Assembly (NCBI RefSeq): GCF_900109035.1
Contig: NZ_FNYD01000017.1
Location: 1-40,934 of the forward strand
Source of the DNA: Cribrihabitans marinus
Lineage (GTDB): Bacteria > Pseudomonadota > Alphaproteobacteria > Rhodobacterales > Rhodobacteraceae
Length of the DNA stretch: 40,934 nucleotides
Direction of reading: 5' to 3'
Shown: piece by piece, positions 17,915 to 25,923 of the stretch
Position numbering within the stretch: position 1 is the stretch's first letter
Layout: every line of letters starts with the position of its first letter
Notes under the pieces: generated by a model
The model's database searches: none
The model's input: the letters and a program-made list of their open reading frames with translations, nothing else
What the model was told of the DNA's origin: nothing
Position numbers and translations under genes: made by a program

Positions 17915-19141
17915 TCAGGCCGGTCTTTCGTCGCCCGGGCGCAGCAGCAGCCAGATCAGCGCGCCGCCGGCAAGCACCAGGAACGGCGCCATTGCCAGGT
18001 TCACCGCGGTCCAGCCCTCGACCGCCGAGCCGCCCGAGCAGTTCATCAACCCGCCCGAGGCCAGCGAGGCAAAGGTCACGCCGCCGAAGACCAGCAAGTC
18101 GTTGAGCCCCTGCATCCGGCCGCGCTCATGCGGGGCGTGGGCTGCGGCCAGCATCGAAGTGGCCCCGATGAAGCCGAAATTCCAGCCCAGCCCCAGCAGG
18201 ATCAGCGCGAGAAAGAAATTGTCCAGCTCCACCCCCTGAAGCGCGACCGAGCCGGCGCCCGCCAGGATCAGCAGCCCCAGCGCCACGATCTTCTCGGCAC
18301 CGAACCGCGCGATCAGGTGGCCGGTAAAGAAGCTGGGCACATACATCGCCAGCACATGGCTGGTCACCACGTCGGCGGCATTGCCCTGGGTAAAGCCGCA
18401 GCCCACCACCGCCAGCGGCGTGGAGGTCATAACCAGGTTCATCAGCGCATAGGAGACCATCGCGCAGATCACCGCCACCGCGATATGGGGCGTTGTGATC
18501 AGTTCCCATCGTGTGCGCCCGCGCGGGCTGTCCTCGGCGGGCGGCGGTGGCTTCGGTATGTCAAGGAACAGGAACAGCGACGATCCCACAACGTTCAACG
18601 CGATGATCGCCAGGTAGGTGCCCAGAAAGGGGATCACGAAGGCCTGGCTGGTCGCCTTGACCAGCTGCGGGCCGATCACGGCGGCGGCCAGCCCGCCGGC
18701 CATCACGTAGGAGATCGCCTTGGGCCGGAACGTGTCCGAGGCGGTGTCGGCGGCGGCGAAGCGGTAGAAACCATGCGCGCTCATGTAGATGCCGGTCAGG
18801 AAACTGCCGGCCAGGAAGATCGGAAACGAGGCGTGGTAAAGGCCATAGGCGCCTACGACGCCCCCCAAGGCCCCGGCCGAGGTGCCGACGACAAAGCCCG
18901 TGCGCCGGCCCCATTTCTGCATGATCGCCGAGATCGGCGTGGCCGCCAGCATCGAGCCCAGCACGATCAGCGAGATCGGCAGCGTTGCAAGGCAGGCGTT
19001 GCCCGCCAGCGATTGCCCGGCAAGCCCGCCCACGGTGAAGATCATCGGCATCTGCGCGCCCAGGATCGCCTGCGCGGCCACCAGAACGGCCACGTTGCGC
19101 CGGGCGCGGCCATCATCGGAATAGGCGGCGGCAGTCGTCAT
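17915..19141 (-). CDS. MFS transporter
   Basis: A 408-residue integral membrane protein with about 12 hydrophobic segments and a central hydrophilic loop (PKPPPPAEDSPRGRTRWE, about 195-212). The cytoplasmic loop between helices 2 and 3 reads MQKWGRRTGFVVG, the MFS signature. The substrate is unknown. It converges with the NDUFAF6-like gene, leaving only 3 bases between stop codons, and is divergent from the glycosylase gene. Confidence 0.88.
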   Translation of the reverse strand: MTTAAAYSDDGRARRNVAVLVAAQAILGAQMPMIFTVGGLAGQSLAGNACLATLPISLIVLGSMLAATPISAIMQKWGRRTGFVVGTSAGALGGVVGAYGLYHASFPIFLAGSFLTGIYMSAHGFYRFAAADTASDTFRPKAISYVMAGGLAAAVIGPQLVKATSQAFVIPFLGTYLAIIALNVVGSSLFLFLDIPKPPPPAEDSPRGRTRWELITTPHIAVAVICAMVSYALMNLVMTSTPLAVVGCGFTQGNAADVVTSHVLAMYVPSFFTGHLIARFGAEKIVALGLLILAGAGSVALQGVELDNFFLALILLGLGWNFGFIGATSMLAAAHAPHERGRMQGLNDLLVFGGVTFASLASGGLMNCSGGSAVEGWTAVNLAMAPFLVLAGGALIWLLLRPGDERPA

Positions 19142-19241
19142 GACGCATGCGTATTATTGAATTCGGTGCGGCACAAGCGGCTTGATCCGACGCGCCGGGC
19201 GGCTAGGGTGCGCCGGCGGGCAGAAGGGCAGGAAGGCGCTG

Positions 19242-19874
19242 ATGAGTGTGGGACGCATAATCGAAGGCGACAGTTGCGTGGCCGAGGGCGCGGCGTGGCT
19301 CAGTGCCCAATGCCCGCGCATGGCCCATGCCATCGACCTGTGCGCGCCGCTGCCCCTGCGGCGCAAGCCCGACGGGTTCGCCGAACTGCTCAGCGCCATC
19401 GTCAGCCAGCAGGTCAGCGTCGCCTCGGCGCGGGCGATCTGGGGCCGGATGGCGGCGGCGGGGCTGACCAGTCCGGAGCGGGTGGCCACGGCCACTGAGG
19501 ACGATCTGCGCGCCGCCGGGCTGAGCCGGCAGAAGATCCGCTATGCACGGGCGCTGGCGGCGGCGGGGATCGACTATGCCGGGCTGCGCGAGCTGCCCAC
19601 CGAAACGGTAGTGACTCGTCTGACCGAAGTGCCGGGGATCGGCGTCTGGACCGCCGAGATCTATGCCATGTTCAGCCTCGGCCGAGCGGATGTCTTCGCC
19701 CCGGGCGACCTGGCGCTGCAGGAGGCGGCGCGGCTGCTTTATGACCTGCCGGAACGGCCGCGCGACAAGGCGCTGCGCGACATGGCGGCGGCCTGGTCGC
19801 CCTGGCGATCGGTTGCGGCCCGCGCGCTCTGGGCCTATTACCGCGTGGCCAAGGACAGGGAAGGAATTGCATGA
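19242..19874 (+). CDS. DNA-3-methyladenine glycosylase (HhH-GPD family)
   Basis: A 210-residue base-excision repair glycosylase that removes alkylated purines. The helix-hairpin-helix is LTEVPGIGVWTAE (127-139), followed by the GPD segment APGDLALQ with catalytic Asp156. It lacks the long N-terminal domain of E. coli AlkA and resembles the compact MAG-type enzymes. No C-terminal cysteine cluster is present, so there is no Fe-S centre as in Nth. ATG at 19242 follows AGGAAGG. Its stop overlaps the next start (ATGA), so it is coupled to the esterase. Confidence 0.88.
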   Translation: MSVGRIIEGDSCVAEGAAWLSAQCPRMAHAIDLCAPLPLRRKPDGFAELLSAIVSQQVSVASARAIWGRMAAAGLTSPERVATATEDDLRAAGLSRQKIRYARALAAAGIDYAGLRELPTETVVTRLTEVPGIGVWTAEIYAMFSLGRADVFAPGDLALQEAARLLYDLPERPRDKALRDMAAAWSPWRSVAARALWAYYRVAKDREGIA

Positions 19875-20536
19875 CACGGGTATTGAACGCGGGCCGCAAG
19901 GCGCCCCAATCCGGCACCACGCGCTCGGTCGTGGTGTTCCTGCACGGTTATGGCGCCAACGGGGCCGACCTGCTGGGGCTGGCCGATCCGCTGGCCGAAC
20001 ACCTGCCCGATACGCTCTTCGTGGCGCCCGACGCGCCCGAGGCCTGCGCCGGGGCGCCGATGGGGTTCCAGTGGTTCCCGATCCCCTGGATCGATGGCTC
20101 GTCGGAAGAGGAGGCGATGCGCGGCATGGCCGCGGCGATCGACGACCTGAACGCGTTTCTCGACGCGCTGATGGTGGACGAGGATGTGCTGCCCGAACAG
20201 GTGGTACTGTTCGGCTTCAGCCAGGGCACGATGATGGCCCTGCATGTCGCGCCCCGGCGCGAGGATGCGGTCGCGGGCATCGTGGCCATCTCGGGCCGCC
20301 TGCTGGAGCCCGACCTGCTGGCCGACGAGGCGGTGAGCCGGATGCCCGTGCTGCTGGTGCATGGCGACAGCGATGACGTGGTGCCGCCGCAATCGCTGCC
20401 CGAGGCCGCCGACGGCCTGCAGAAGGCAGGATTCAAGGAGGTCTATGCCCATGTCATGAAGGGCACCGGCCACGGCATCGCGCCCGACGGGCTGAGCGTG
20501 GCGCTGGCCTTCATGCGCGACAAGCTGAGCCTTTGA
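19871..20536 (+). CDS. serine carboxylesterase/phospholipase (alpha/beta hydrolase)
   Basis: A 221-residue alpha/beta hydrolase of the YpfH/acyl-protein-thioesterase-like family. The oxyanion segment FLHGYGANG is at 23-31. The catalytic triad is Ser117 in GFSQG, Asp169 in HGDSDDVVP, and His201 in GTGHGIAPDG. It should hydrolyse short carboxyl or thioester bonds in the cytoplasm, as there is no signal peptide. The four-base overlap with the glycosylase gene suggests coupled translation; no functional link between the two is apparent. Confidence 0.9.
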   Translation: MTRVLNAGRKAPQSGTTRSVVVFLHGYGANGADLLGLADPLAEHLPDTLFVAPDAPEACAGAPMGFQWFPIPWIDGSSEEEAMRGMAAAIDDLNAFLDALMVDEDVLPEQVVLFGFSQGTMMALHVAPRREDAVAGIVAISGRLLEPDLLADEAVSRMPVLLVHGDSDDVVPPQSLPEAADGLQKAGFKEVYAHVMKGTGHGIAPDGLSVALAFMRDKLSL

Positions 20537-20642
20537 TGGCGGTGGCCGTCCGGGCCATGGCTGCGCGCCACATGCCGCGGGTCGGCGGCGCGTCATTGCG
20601 CTGAATACGCAAAACCTTCGATCCGATGCAGGGAGACGCCAA

Positions 20643-20942
20643 ATGCTGATCGTGACCGGAACCATCGAGCTGGACGAGGACAGCGTTGCGCCGGCGCGCG
20701 AAGCGGCCCGCGTGATGATGGAAGAGACGCGCCGCGAAGACGGATGCCTCACCTATGAGTTCGCCCAAGTGATCGGCACCGAGACCCGGTTCCGCATCTA
20801 CGAGGAATGGCGGGACCGGGCCGCACTCGAGGCGCATTTCGCCACCCCGCACATGGCGACGTTCCGCGCTGCTCTGGCCGGGCTCAATGTGGTGTCGCGG
20901 CGCCTGGTGACGATCAGCGACGGCCGCATCGAACCACTCTAG
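20643..20942 (+). CDS. antibiotic-biosynthesis-monooxygenase (ABM) domain protein
   Basis: A 99-residue protein with the ferredoxin-like ABM fold. Visible family elements are the N-terminal beta strand, REDGCLTYEFAQ, FRIYEEWRDRAALEAHFATPHM, and a final strand RLVTIS. Such small enzymes act as quinone-forming monooxygenases or degrade reactive metabolites; YgiN-like members are common. The ATG at 20643 is preceded by CAGGGAGACGCCAA. Its stop shares the palindrome CTAG with the convergent VOC gene's stop. Confidence 0.85.
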   Translation: MLIVTGTIELDEDSVAPAREAARVMMEETRREDGCLTYEFAQVIGTETRFRIYEEWRDRAALEAHFATPHMATFRAALAGLNVVSRRLVTISDGRIEPL

Positions 20943-21382
20943 CCCGGTTTCAGGTCGTCCCAAAGCCAGCTTTCGGCGAACTCCACCGAGTTGCCGGCCG
21001 GATCGCGCACATAGAGCGACCGCGCTCCGTTCGGCCAGTCGAAGGCGGTGTCGATGGTGACGTTGGCCCGGGTCAGCCGCGTCTGCATCGCTGCTATTCC
21101 CTCGCGGTCCAGCGTCAGGCAGACATGGCCCGGCCCGCGCGCGCCATGCGGCGGCACCGGCATGCGCGGGTTTCCGGGCGGTGCCTCGGTCTCGTCGGGG
21201 TTGAAGACCAGCAGAACCGAGGCGCCCACGGCAAAGAACACGTGGCGGTTGCCGACCCGCTGGATCCTGGGCAGGCCCAGAAGCTCGCCATAGAACACTT
21301 CAGCGAGATCCAGGTCATCGGCATAGACTGCGGCTTCGAGAACGGCGTTGGGAATGGGGGCAGGGGGCAGATCGTCTGTCAT
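20939..21382 (-). CDS. VOC superfamily (glyoxalase/bleomycin-resistance/dioxygenase) protein
   Basis: A 147-residue VOC-fold protein with the repeated beta-alpha-beta-beta-beta units. Characteristic pieces are DLDLAEVFYGELLGLP, the HVCLTL strand with a putative metal His, and YVRDPAGNSVEFAE with a Glu ligand. Substrate and metal are unknown. The last base pairs overlap the ABM gene: the stop codons of both genes lie in CTAG at 20939-20942, leaving no room for a separate terminator. Confidence 0.85.
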   Translation of the reverse strand: MTDDLPPAPIPNAVLEAAVYADDLDLAEVFYGELLGLPRIQRVGNRHVFFAVGASVLLVFNPDETEAPPGNPRMPVPPHGARGPGHVCLTLDREGIAAMQTRLTRANVTIDTAFDWPNGARSLYVRDPAGNSVEFAESWLWDDLKPG

Positions 21383-21394
21383 GCGGCCAGACTA

Positions 21395-21970
21395 TCAACG
21401 CCGGTGCGGCCTGTCAGGGGGGGGCAGGGCCTCCCAGCGGCCCGGGGCCAGCCCGTCCAGCGTCCAGTCGCCGATGCGCGCCCGGATCAGGCGCAGCGTG
21501 GGATGGCCCACCGCGGCGGTCATCCGCCTGACCTGACGGTTGCGCCCCTCGCGCAGGGTCAATGCGATCCAGCAATCGGGCACCGACTTGCGCACCCGGA
21601 TCGGCGGGTCGCGCGGCCACAGCCCTTCGGGTTCCTCCATGCGACTTGCGCGGGCAGGCCTCGTGCGCCCGTCCTTCAGATCGACGCCCCGCGACAGCGC
21701 CTCCAGCGCCGCGGAATCGGGGATGCCTTCGACTTGCACCCAGTAGGTCTTGGGCATCTTGTGGCGCGGATCGGCGATGCGCGCCTGCAGCCGGCCGTCA
21801 TCGGTCAGCAGCATCAACCCCTCGCTGTCCCGGTCCAGCCGCCCGGCCGGATAGACCCCCGGCAGGTCGATGAAATCCGACAGCGTCCGGCGCGGCCCGC
21901 CTGCATACCCCGCGTCGGTGAATTGCGGCAGAACGTCATGGGGTTTGTTGAAGCGGATGAACCAGGCCAT
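21395..21970 (-). CDS. rluE: rRNA pseudouridine synthase, RsuA/RluE type
   Basis: A 191-residue pseudouridine synthase isomerising specific uridines in ribosomal RNA. The catalytic motif [16 protein letters not shown] contains the invariant Asp near 46. [23 protein letters not shown] and [10 protein letters not shown] are further RsuA-family motifs. There is no N-terminal S4 domain, and the length and the ending [10 protein letters not shown] match RluE (23S rRNA position 2457 in E. coli) better than RsuA. The exact target is inferred. It lies 12 bases after the VOC gene on the same strand. Confidence 0.85.
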   Translation of the reverse strand: MAWFIRFNKPHDVLPQFTDAGYAGGPRRTLSDFIDLPGVYPAGRLDRDSEGLMLLTDDGRLQARIADPRHKMPKTYWVQVEGIPDSAALEALSRGVDLKDGRTRPARASRMEEPEGLWPRDPPIRVRKSVPDCWIALTLREGRNRQVRRMTAAVGHPTLRLIRARIGDWTLDGLAPGRWEALPPPDRPHRR

Positions 21971-22006
21971 GCGCCCGAATAGCGCGCCGGCCTGGGCGCG
22001 GCAAGC

Positions 22007-22075
22007 TGTGGATAACTGTCACGGTTCCGTCACGCGAATATGTGACCGTGGAAGCGAGATGTTGTGGTCACACAA
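22007..22075 (+). promoter_or_regulatory. DnaA-box-like site and dyad symmetries upstream of the HNH gene
   Basis: TGTGGATAA at 22007-22015 is the reverse complement of the perfect DnaA box TTATCCACA. CACGG (22020-22024) with CCGTG (22046-22050) and TCAC (22030-22033) with GTGA (22042-22045) form nested inverted repeats, and TTGTG-GTCA-CACAA (22062-22075) is a perfect dyad ending 3 bases before the -35. The motif GTCAC/GTGAC recurs four times in 55 bases. This arrangement suggests protein binding at the promoter, the factor being unknown. Confidence 0.45.
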
Positions 22076-22078
22076 TGC

Positions 22079-22106
22079 TTGCCAGAGGGCAACCACGATA
22101 TATAGT
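22079..22106 (+). promoter_or_regulatory. promoter of the HNH nuclease gene
   Basis: TTGCCA (22079-22084), a 16-base spacer and TATAGT (22101-22106) form a good sigma-70 promoter. A GAATC (GANTC, the CcrM methylation sequence of alphaproteobacteria) follows directly at 22107-22111. The leader would be about 65 bases to the ATG at 22179. Confidence 0.6.
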
Positions 22107-22178
22107 GAATCGCAGGCTGGGGCGGTCTCCCTGCTCCGGTCGCGGGACCGGGCAGTGCTGTTGAGGAGACAAAAGCAG

Positions 22179-22763
22179 ATGGCGGCGGAGTTCAGAACCG
22201 AGTTCGTGCGCGAGCCGGGCGCACTCAGACAGCATCCGGCGCTGGTGCTGAATGCGGATTACCGGCCGCTTTCCTACTATCCCCTGTCGCTCTGGCCCTG
22301 GCAGGAGGCGATCAAGGCCGCCTGGCTGGAGCGGGTGGATATCGTGGCCGAATATGACGAGGTTGTACGCAGCCCCAGCACGGTGATCCGCATACCCTCG
22401 GTGGTTGTCCTCAAGGATTACGTGAAACCCCAGAAGCGCGTGGCTTTCACGCGCTTCAATCTTTTTCTGCGCGACCAGTTCCATTGCCAGTATTGCGGAA
22501 GCCGGGGCGAGCTGACCTTCGACCACGTGGTGCCCCGCGCCGCCGGCGGGGTGACGAGCTGGGAAAACGTGGTGGCCGCCTGTGCGCCCTGCAACCTGCG
22601 CAAGGGGTCCAAGTCGTTGCGCCGCGCCGGCATGGCCCTGCGCAAGCCGCCGCGCCGGCCCCAGGCCGAGGAGTTGCGCAATGCCGGCCGCAAGTTCCCG
22701 CCCAACCACCTGCATGACAGCTGGATGGATTTCCTCTACTGGGACGCCGAGCTGGAGGCGTAG
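22179..22763 (+). CDS. HNH endonuclease family protein
   Basis: A 194-residue protein with a zinc-stabilised HNH domain. The zinc ligands are Cys103 and Cys106 (CQYCG) with Cys135 and Cys138 (CAPCN); the catalytic segment is TFDHVVPRAAGG (113-124) with His116, and the Asn of WEN at about 130 completes the HNH triad. The N-terminal half (VLNADYRPLSYYPLSLWPWQEAI) is a conserved region found with this HNH type. No partner genes of a restriction or phage system are nearby, so it is probably a core gene of unknown role. ATG at 22179 is preceded by TTGAGGAGACAAAAGC. Confidence 0.88.
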   Translation: MAAEFRTEFVREPGALRQHPALVLNADYRPLSYYPLSLWPWQEAIKAAWLERVDIVAEYDEVVRSPSTVIRIPSVVVLKDYVKPQKRVAFTRFNLFLRDQFHCQYCGSRGELTFDHVVPRAAGGVTSWENVVAACAPCNLRKGSKSLRRAGMALRKPPRRPQAEELRNAGRKFPPNHLHDSWMDFLYWDAELEA

Positions 22764-22830
22764 GCGGCCAGCGGCGCGACGCTTTGTCGATGCATTTCAG
22801 CCAGCGCGAAACACCGGCTTTTCCTCTCGC

Positions 22831-22869
22831 AGCAAATACTTCGGAGCGCGAGGCAGAGCCTCGCAAAGC
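22831..22869 (-). repeat. small intergenic palindromic element
   Basis: GCGAGGC-AGA-GCCTCGC (22848-22864) is a perfect 7-bp hairpin, flanked by AAATACTTCGGAGC. It lies between the HNH gene and the ornithine cyclodeaminase gene. The look of it, a GAGGC/GCCTC palindrome next to a CTCCGAAGTATTT block on the minus strand, recalls short repeats scattered through Roseobacter-group genomes. Only one copy is in this window, so repetition is inferred. Confidence 0.4.
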
Positions 22870-22877
22870 CCGGCCTG

Positions 22878-23921
22878 TCAGCTCGCCGAACGCTGCAGCA
22901 TCCCGAACAGGTCGCGGGGATCGTCCGGGTCCGCCAGCAGGTCGAGCGGGTGGTAGAACTCGGTTCCCGGCAACTGATCGCGGACATAGCGCAGGGCGCT
23001 GAAATCCTCGATGGCGAAGCCCACGCTGTCAAAGAGGGTGATCTGCCGGTCGCCGGTGCGGCCCGGTGCGGTGCCGTTGACCACCTGCCACAGCTCGGTC
23101 ACCGGGTGGTCGGCCTCCAGCTGCTGGATCTCGCCCTCGATCCGGGTTTGCGGCGGATATTCGACGAAGATGTCCGACCGGTGCAGGATCGCCGGCGCCA
23201 GTTCCGTCTTGCCGGGGCAGTCGCCGCCGATGGCGTTGATGTGGACACCGGCACCGACCATGTTGTCGGTCAGGATGGTCGCATATTGCTTGTCGGCGGT
23301 GCAGGTGGTGATGATCTGCGCGCCCTCCATCGATTCCTCGGCACTGGCGCAGGTCACGACCTCCAACCCCGACCCGGCCAGGTTGCGGGCGGCCTTGCGC
23401 GTGGCCTGCGGGTCGGTGTCGTAAAGGCGCACGGTCTTCAGCCCGCAGATCGCCTTCATCGCCAGGCTCTGGAACTCCGACTGCGCGCCGTTGCCGATCA
23501 TCGCCATGGTGTCGGCTCCCTTGGGCGCCAGGTGCTTGGCCACCATCGCCGAGGTTGCCGCCGTGCGCATCGCCGTGAGCATGGTCATCTCGCTCAGCAG
23601 GACCGGATACCCGGTCTCGACCGAGGCCAGCAGGCCGAAGGCGGTCACGGTCTGCAGCCCCTCGCGCGTGTTCTTGGGGTGGCCGTTCACGTATTTGAAC
23701 CCGTAAAGCTCACCATCCGAGGTGGGCATCAGCTCGATCACGCCGACGTCGGAATGGCTGGCCACACGCGGGGTCTTGTCGAACAGGTCCCAGCGGCGGA
23801 AATCGGCCTCGATATACTCCGCGAGCCCGCGCAGCATCTCCTCGACGCCGATGCGATGGATCAGCTGCATCATGTGATCGACCGAGACGAAGGGCACCAG
23901 GGCCTTTTCCGAAGGTTTCAT
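22878..23921 (-). CDS. ornithine cyclodeaminase
   Basis: A 347-residue member of the ornithine cyclodeaminase/mu-crystallin family, which converts L-ornithine to L-proline and ammonia using NAD. Substrate-binding residues are in FKYVNGHP (Lys76), MTMLTAMRTAATS (112-124) and NAIGGDCPGKTE; the Rossmann motif is MIGNGAQSEF (141-150). It lies 68 bases after the arginase gene, so arginine can be taken to proline by the two enzymes in succession. Length and motifs fit bona fide OCD better than the alanine dehydrogenase branch. Confidence 0.9.
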   Translation of the reverse strand: MKPSEKALVPFVSVDHMMQLIHRIGVEEMLRGLAEYIEADFRRWDLFDKTPRVASHSDVGVIELMPTSDGELYGFKYVNGHPKNTREGLQTVTAFGLLASVETGYPVLLSEMTMLTAMRTAATSAMVAKHLAPKGADTMAMIGNGAQSEFQSLAMKAICGLKTVRLYDTDPQATRKAARNLAGSGLEVVTCASAEESMEGAQIITTCTADKQYATILTDNMVGAGVHINAIGGDCPGKTELAPAILHRSDIFVEYPPQTRIEGEIQQLEADHPVTELWQVVNGTAPGRTGDRQITLFDSVGFAIEDFSALRYVRDQLPGTEFYHPLDLLADPDDPRDLFGMLQRSAS

Positions 23922-23989
23922 GTGTCAGTCCTTTCTTCCAGCGGTCCGGCCGCACCGGGCTGGCCGCAACGCGGCCCACGCCGCCAATG

Positions 23990-24916
23990 TCACGAATAGC
24001 TCTGGGTCGGCCGGTCGAACACGCGCCGCCCCAGCGCCGAGGCGGCCAGGTCGACCATCACCTGCGCCGTGCGCCCGCGCTCGTCGAGAAACGGGTTCAG
24101 CTCGACCAGATCCAGCGAGGTCATCAACCCGCTGTCGCAGATCATCTCCATCACCAGGTGCCCCTCGCGGATCGTCGCGCCGCCCGGAACCGTGGTGCCG
24201 ACCGCGGGCGCGATGGCTGGGTCCAGGAAATCCACGTCCAGCGAGACGTGCAGCAGTCCGTTCTGTGCGGCGACATGCTCCAGGAACGCGGCCAGCGGCC
24301 GGGCGATGCCGTTCTCGTCGATCTCGCGCATGTCGTGGAACCGGATCCGCGTCGCCTGCAGCGCCTCGCGCTCGGCGCCATCGACAGAGCGCAGGCCGAG
24401 GATGCAGATGTTCTCTTGGGGCACAGGGTTTCCGATCACCGGAAAGCCGGCAAATCCGCCGCGCCCGGTGACGTAGCCCAGCGGCGTGCCGTGCAGGTTG
24501 CCCGACCCGGAGGTATCCGGCGTATGGAAATCGCTATGGGCGTCCAGCCACAGCACGAAGAGCGGCCGGCCGGTGCGCGCGGCATGGTTGGCAGCACCCG
24601 CCACGCTGCCCAGCGACAGCGCATGATCGCCGCCCAGAAAGATCGGCAGGCCGCGGGGCAGGGCCTCTTCGGCGGCGCGGATCAGCCGGTGGGTCCAGCC
24701 GATCGTGCGGTTGGGCTGGTGCAGGCGGCCGGTATCGTCATCGGGCGCATGCGAGGCCGGGGTGAGGTTGCCGATATCCTCGACGCGGTGGCCGAGCGAA
24801 CCGAGCGCCTGGGCCAGCCCGGCAGTGCGATAGGCGTCGGGGCCCATGAGGCAACCGGTGCGCCGCTTGCCGCTGTCCACAGGTGCGCCGATCAGGATGC
24901 AGTGTCGGGGTGTCAT
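23990..24916 (-). CDS. arginase
   Basis: A 308-residue ureohydrolase splitting L-arginine into ornithine and urea with two manganese ions. Metal-binding motifs are GGDHALS (95-101), DAHSDFH (125-131) and SLDVDFLDP (225-233). The N-terminal APVDSGKRRTGCLMGPDAYR is typical of arginases rather than agmatinases. Together with the downstream ornithine cyclodeaminase it forms a catabolic route, and it is divergent from an Lrp/AsnC regulator that probably controls it. Confidence 0.93.
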   Translation of the reverse strand: MTPRHCILIGAPVDSGKRRTGCLMGPDAYRTAGLAQALGSLGHRVEDIGNLTPASHAPDDDTGRLHQPNRTIGWTHRLIRAAEEALPRGLPIFLGGDHALSLGSVAGAANHAARTGRPLFVLWLDAHSDFHTPDTSGSGNLHGTPLGYVTGRGGFAGFPVIGNPVPQENICILGLRSVDGAEREALQATRIRFHDMREIDENGIARPLAAFLEHVAAQNGLLHVSLDVDFLDPAIAPAVGTTVPGGATIREGHLVMEMICDSGLMTSLDLVELNPFLDERGRTAQVMVDLAASALGRRVFDRPTQSYS

Positions 24917-25014
24917 GAGAAACCGTCTTGTGAAAACTGGAACATCCAGACTCTGCGCGATTTGCGTTGAATTCCACCCGGCTTTTTGTGCAGATGGGAA
25001 TGCTATTGGTCAAA

Positions 25015-25452
25015 ATGGGGGCAAGGTTGGACAAAACGGATGAACGGCTGATCGCCGCCCTGCGGCACGACGCGCGCGCCTCGCTGTCGGATCTGGCGCT
25101 GCAGCTCAGCCTGTCGCGTACCACCGTCCGGGCGCGGATCGAACGGCTGTTGCAGCGTGGCGAGATCCTGGGGTTCACCGTGGTCCTCAAGGCGGACACG
25201 CTGCAGGATCCGGTGCGCGGGATGATGATGATCGGAATCGAGGGGCGCGGCGCCGCGCGGATCACCCGGCAGTTGCAGGGGCTCAAGGAGGTGCGGGCGA
25301 TCCACTCGACCAACGGGCGCTGGGATCTGATCGTCGAACTGGGTACCGAGACGCTGGAACAGCTCGATCACGCGCTTGCGCGCATCCGCACGATGGACGG
25401 GGTGCAGACCAGCGAGACCAACCTGCTGCTGTCGACGAAAAAGGCGACGTGA
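25015..25452 (+). CDS. Lrp/AsnC family transcriptional regulator
   Basis: About 145 residues. An N-terminal winged helix-turn-helix begins LDKTDERLIAALRHDARASL and continues LSLSRTTVRARIERLL (recognition helix); a C-terminal RAM domain (GFTVVLKADT to TNLLLS) binds an amino-acid effector. It is divergent from arginase, so it likely senses arginine or ornithine and controls that pair, as is common for this family; this is inference. The start is uncertain: ATG at 25015, ATG 25000, ATG 24994 and TTG 25027 are in frame, and none has a strong ribosome-binding site. Confidence 0.85.
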   Translation: MGARLDKTDERLIAALRHDARASLSDLALQLSLSRTTVRARIERLLQRGEILGFTVVLKADTLQDPVRGMMMIGIEGRGAARITRQLQGLKEVRAIHSTNGRWDLIVELGTETLEQLDHALARIRTMDGVQTSETNLLLSTKKAT

Positions 25453-25458
25453 CGCGGC

Positions 25459-25923
25459 TCAGGCCCGGGCGCGCGCCGCCATCAGCCACAGGCCGGCAAG
25501 GCCCAGCGAGATCAGCGCGTTCCAGCCGGCCATCGAGATGCCCAGCATCTCCCACGGGATGTCGTCGCAGCGCACCAGGGGGGCTGCCATGATCTGGTCC
25601 ATCAGCTCTTCGGCCGACAGCCCGCCGACGGGCCCCGAGGAACAGGTGGACGGCCCCGACCACCATCCCTGTTCGACGCCGGCGTGAAACGCGCCGATGC
25701 CCGCCGTCGCCAACGCCGCAAGCGCGCCCAGCAGCGGCAGCGCACGGCCGGGCAGGGCGAGCGCAGCCAGTCCCAGCAGCGCGGCCACCGCGTGGGGATA
25801 GCGCTGCCAGTAGCAGAGCTTGCACGGCGCGAGTCCGCCGAGATACTGGAACCCCCAGGCCCCCAGCAGCAGCGCCGCCGAGCCTCCGGCCGCCAATGCA
25901 ATCCATGTTCGGCGCCTGATCAT
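25459..25923 (-). CDS. dsbB: disulfide bond formation protein DsbB
   Basis: A 154-residue inner-membrane protein with four hydrophobic segments. The first periplasmic loop carries the redox pair Cys34-Lys-Leu-Cys37 followed by YWQRYPH, and the second loop carries Cys94 and Cys119. This is the standard DsbB layout for reoxidising DsbA and passing electrons to quinone. No dsbA is in the window. It overlaps the preceding gene by 4 bases (ATGA), so translation is coupled. Convergent with the AsnC-type regulator. Confidence 0.92.
   Translation of the reverse strand: MIRRRTWIALAAGGSAALLLGAWGFQYLGGLAPCKLCYWQRYPHAVAALLGLAALALPGRALPLLGALAALATAGIGAFHAGVEQGWWSGPSTCSSGPVGGLSAEELMDQIMAAPLVRCDDIPWEMLGISMAGWNALISLGLAGLWLMAARARA

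Noticed and set aside
18128-19498. 456-codon plus-strand frame opposite the MFS transporter gene
   Set aside because: Gln/Arg/His/Gly-rich shadow with no domain; the opposite strand encodes a typical 12-helix transporter.
22179-22763. Restriction or phage-defence module around the HNH gene
   Set aside because: No methyltransferase, phage or toxin-antitoxin genes adjoin it; neighbours are a pseudouridine synthase and ornithine cyclodeaminase.
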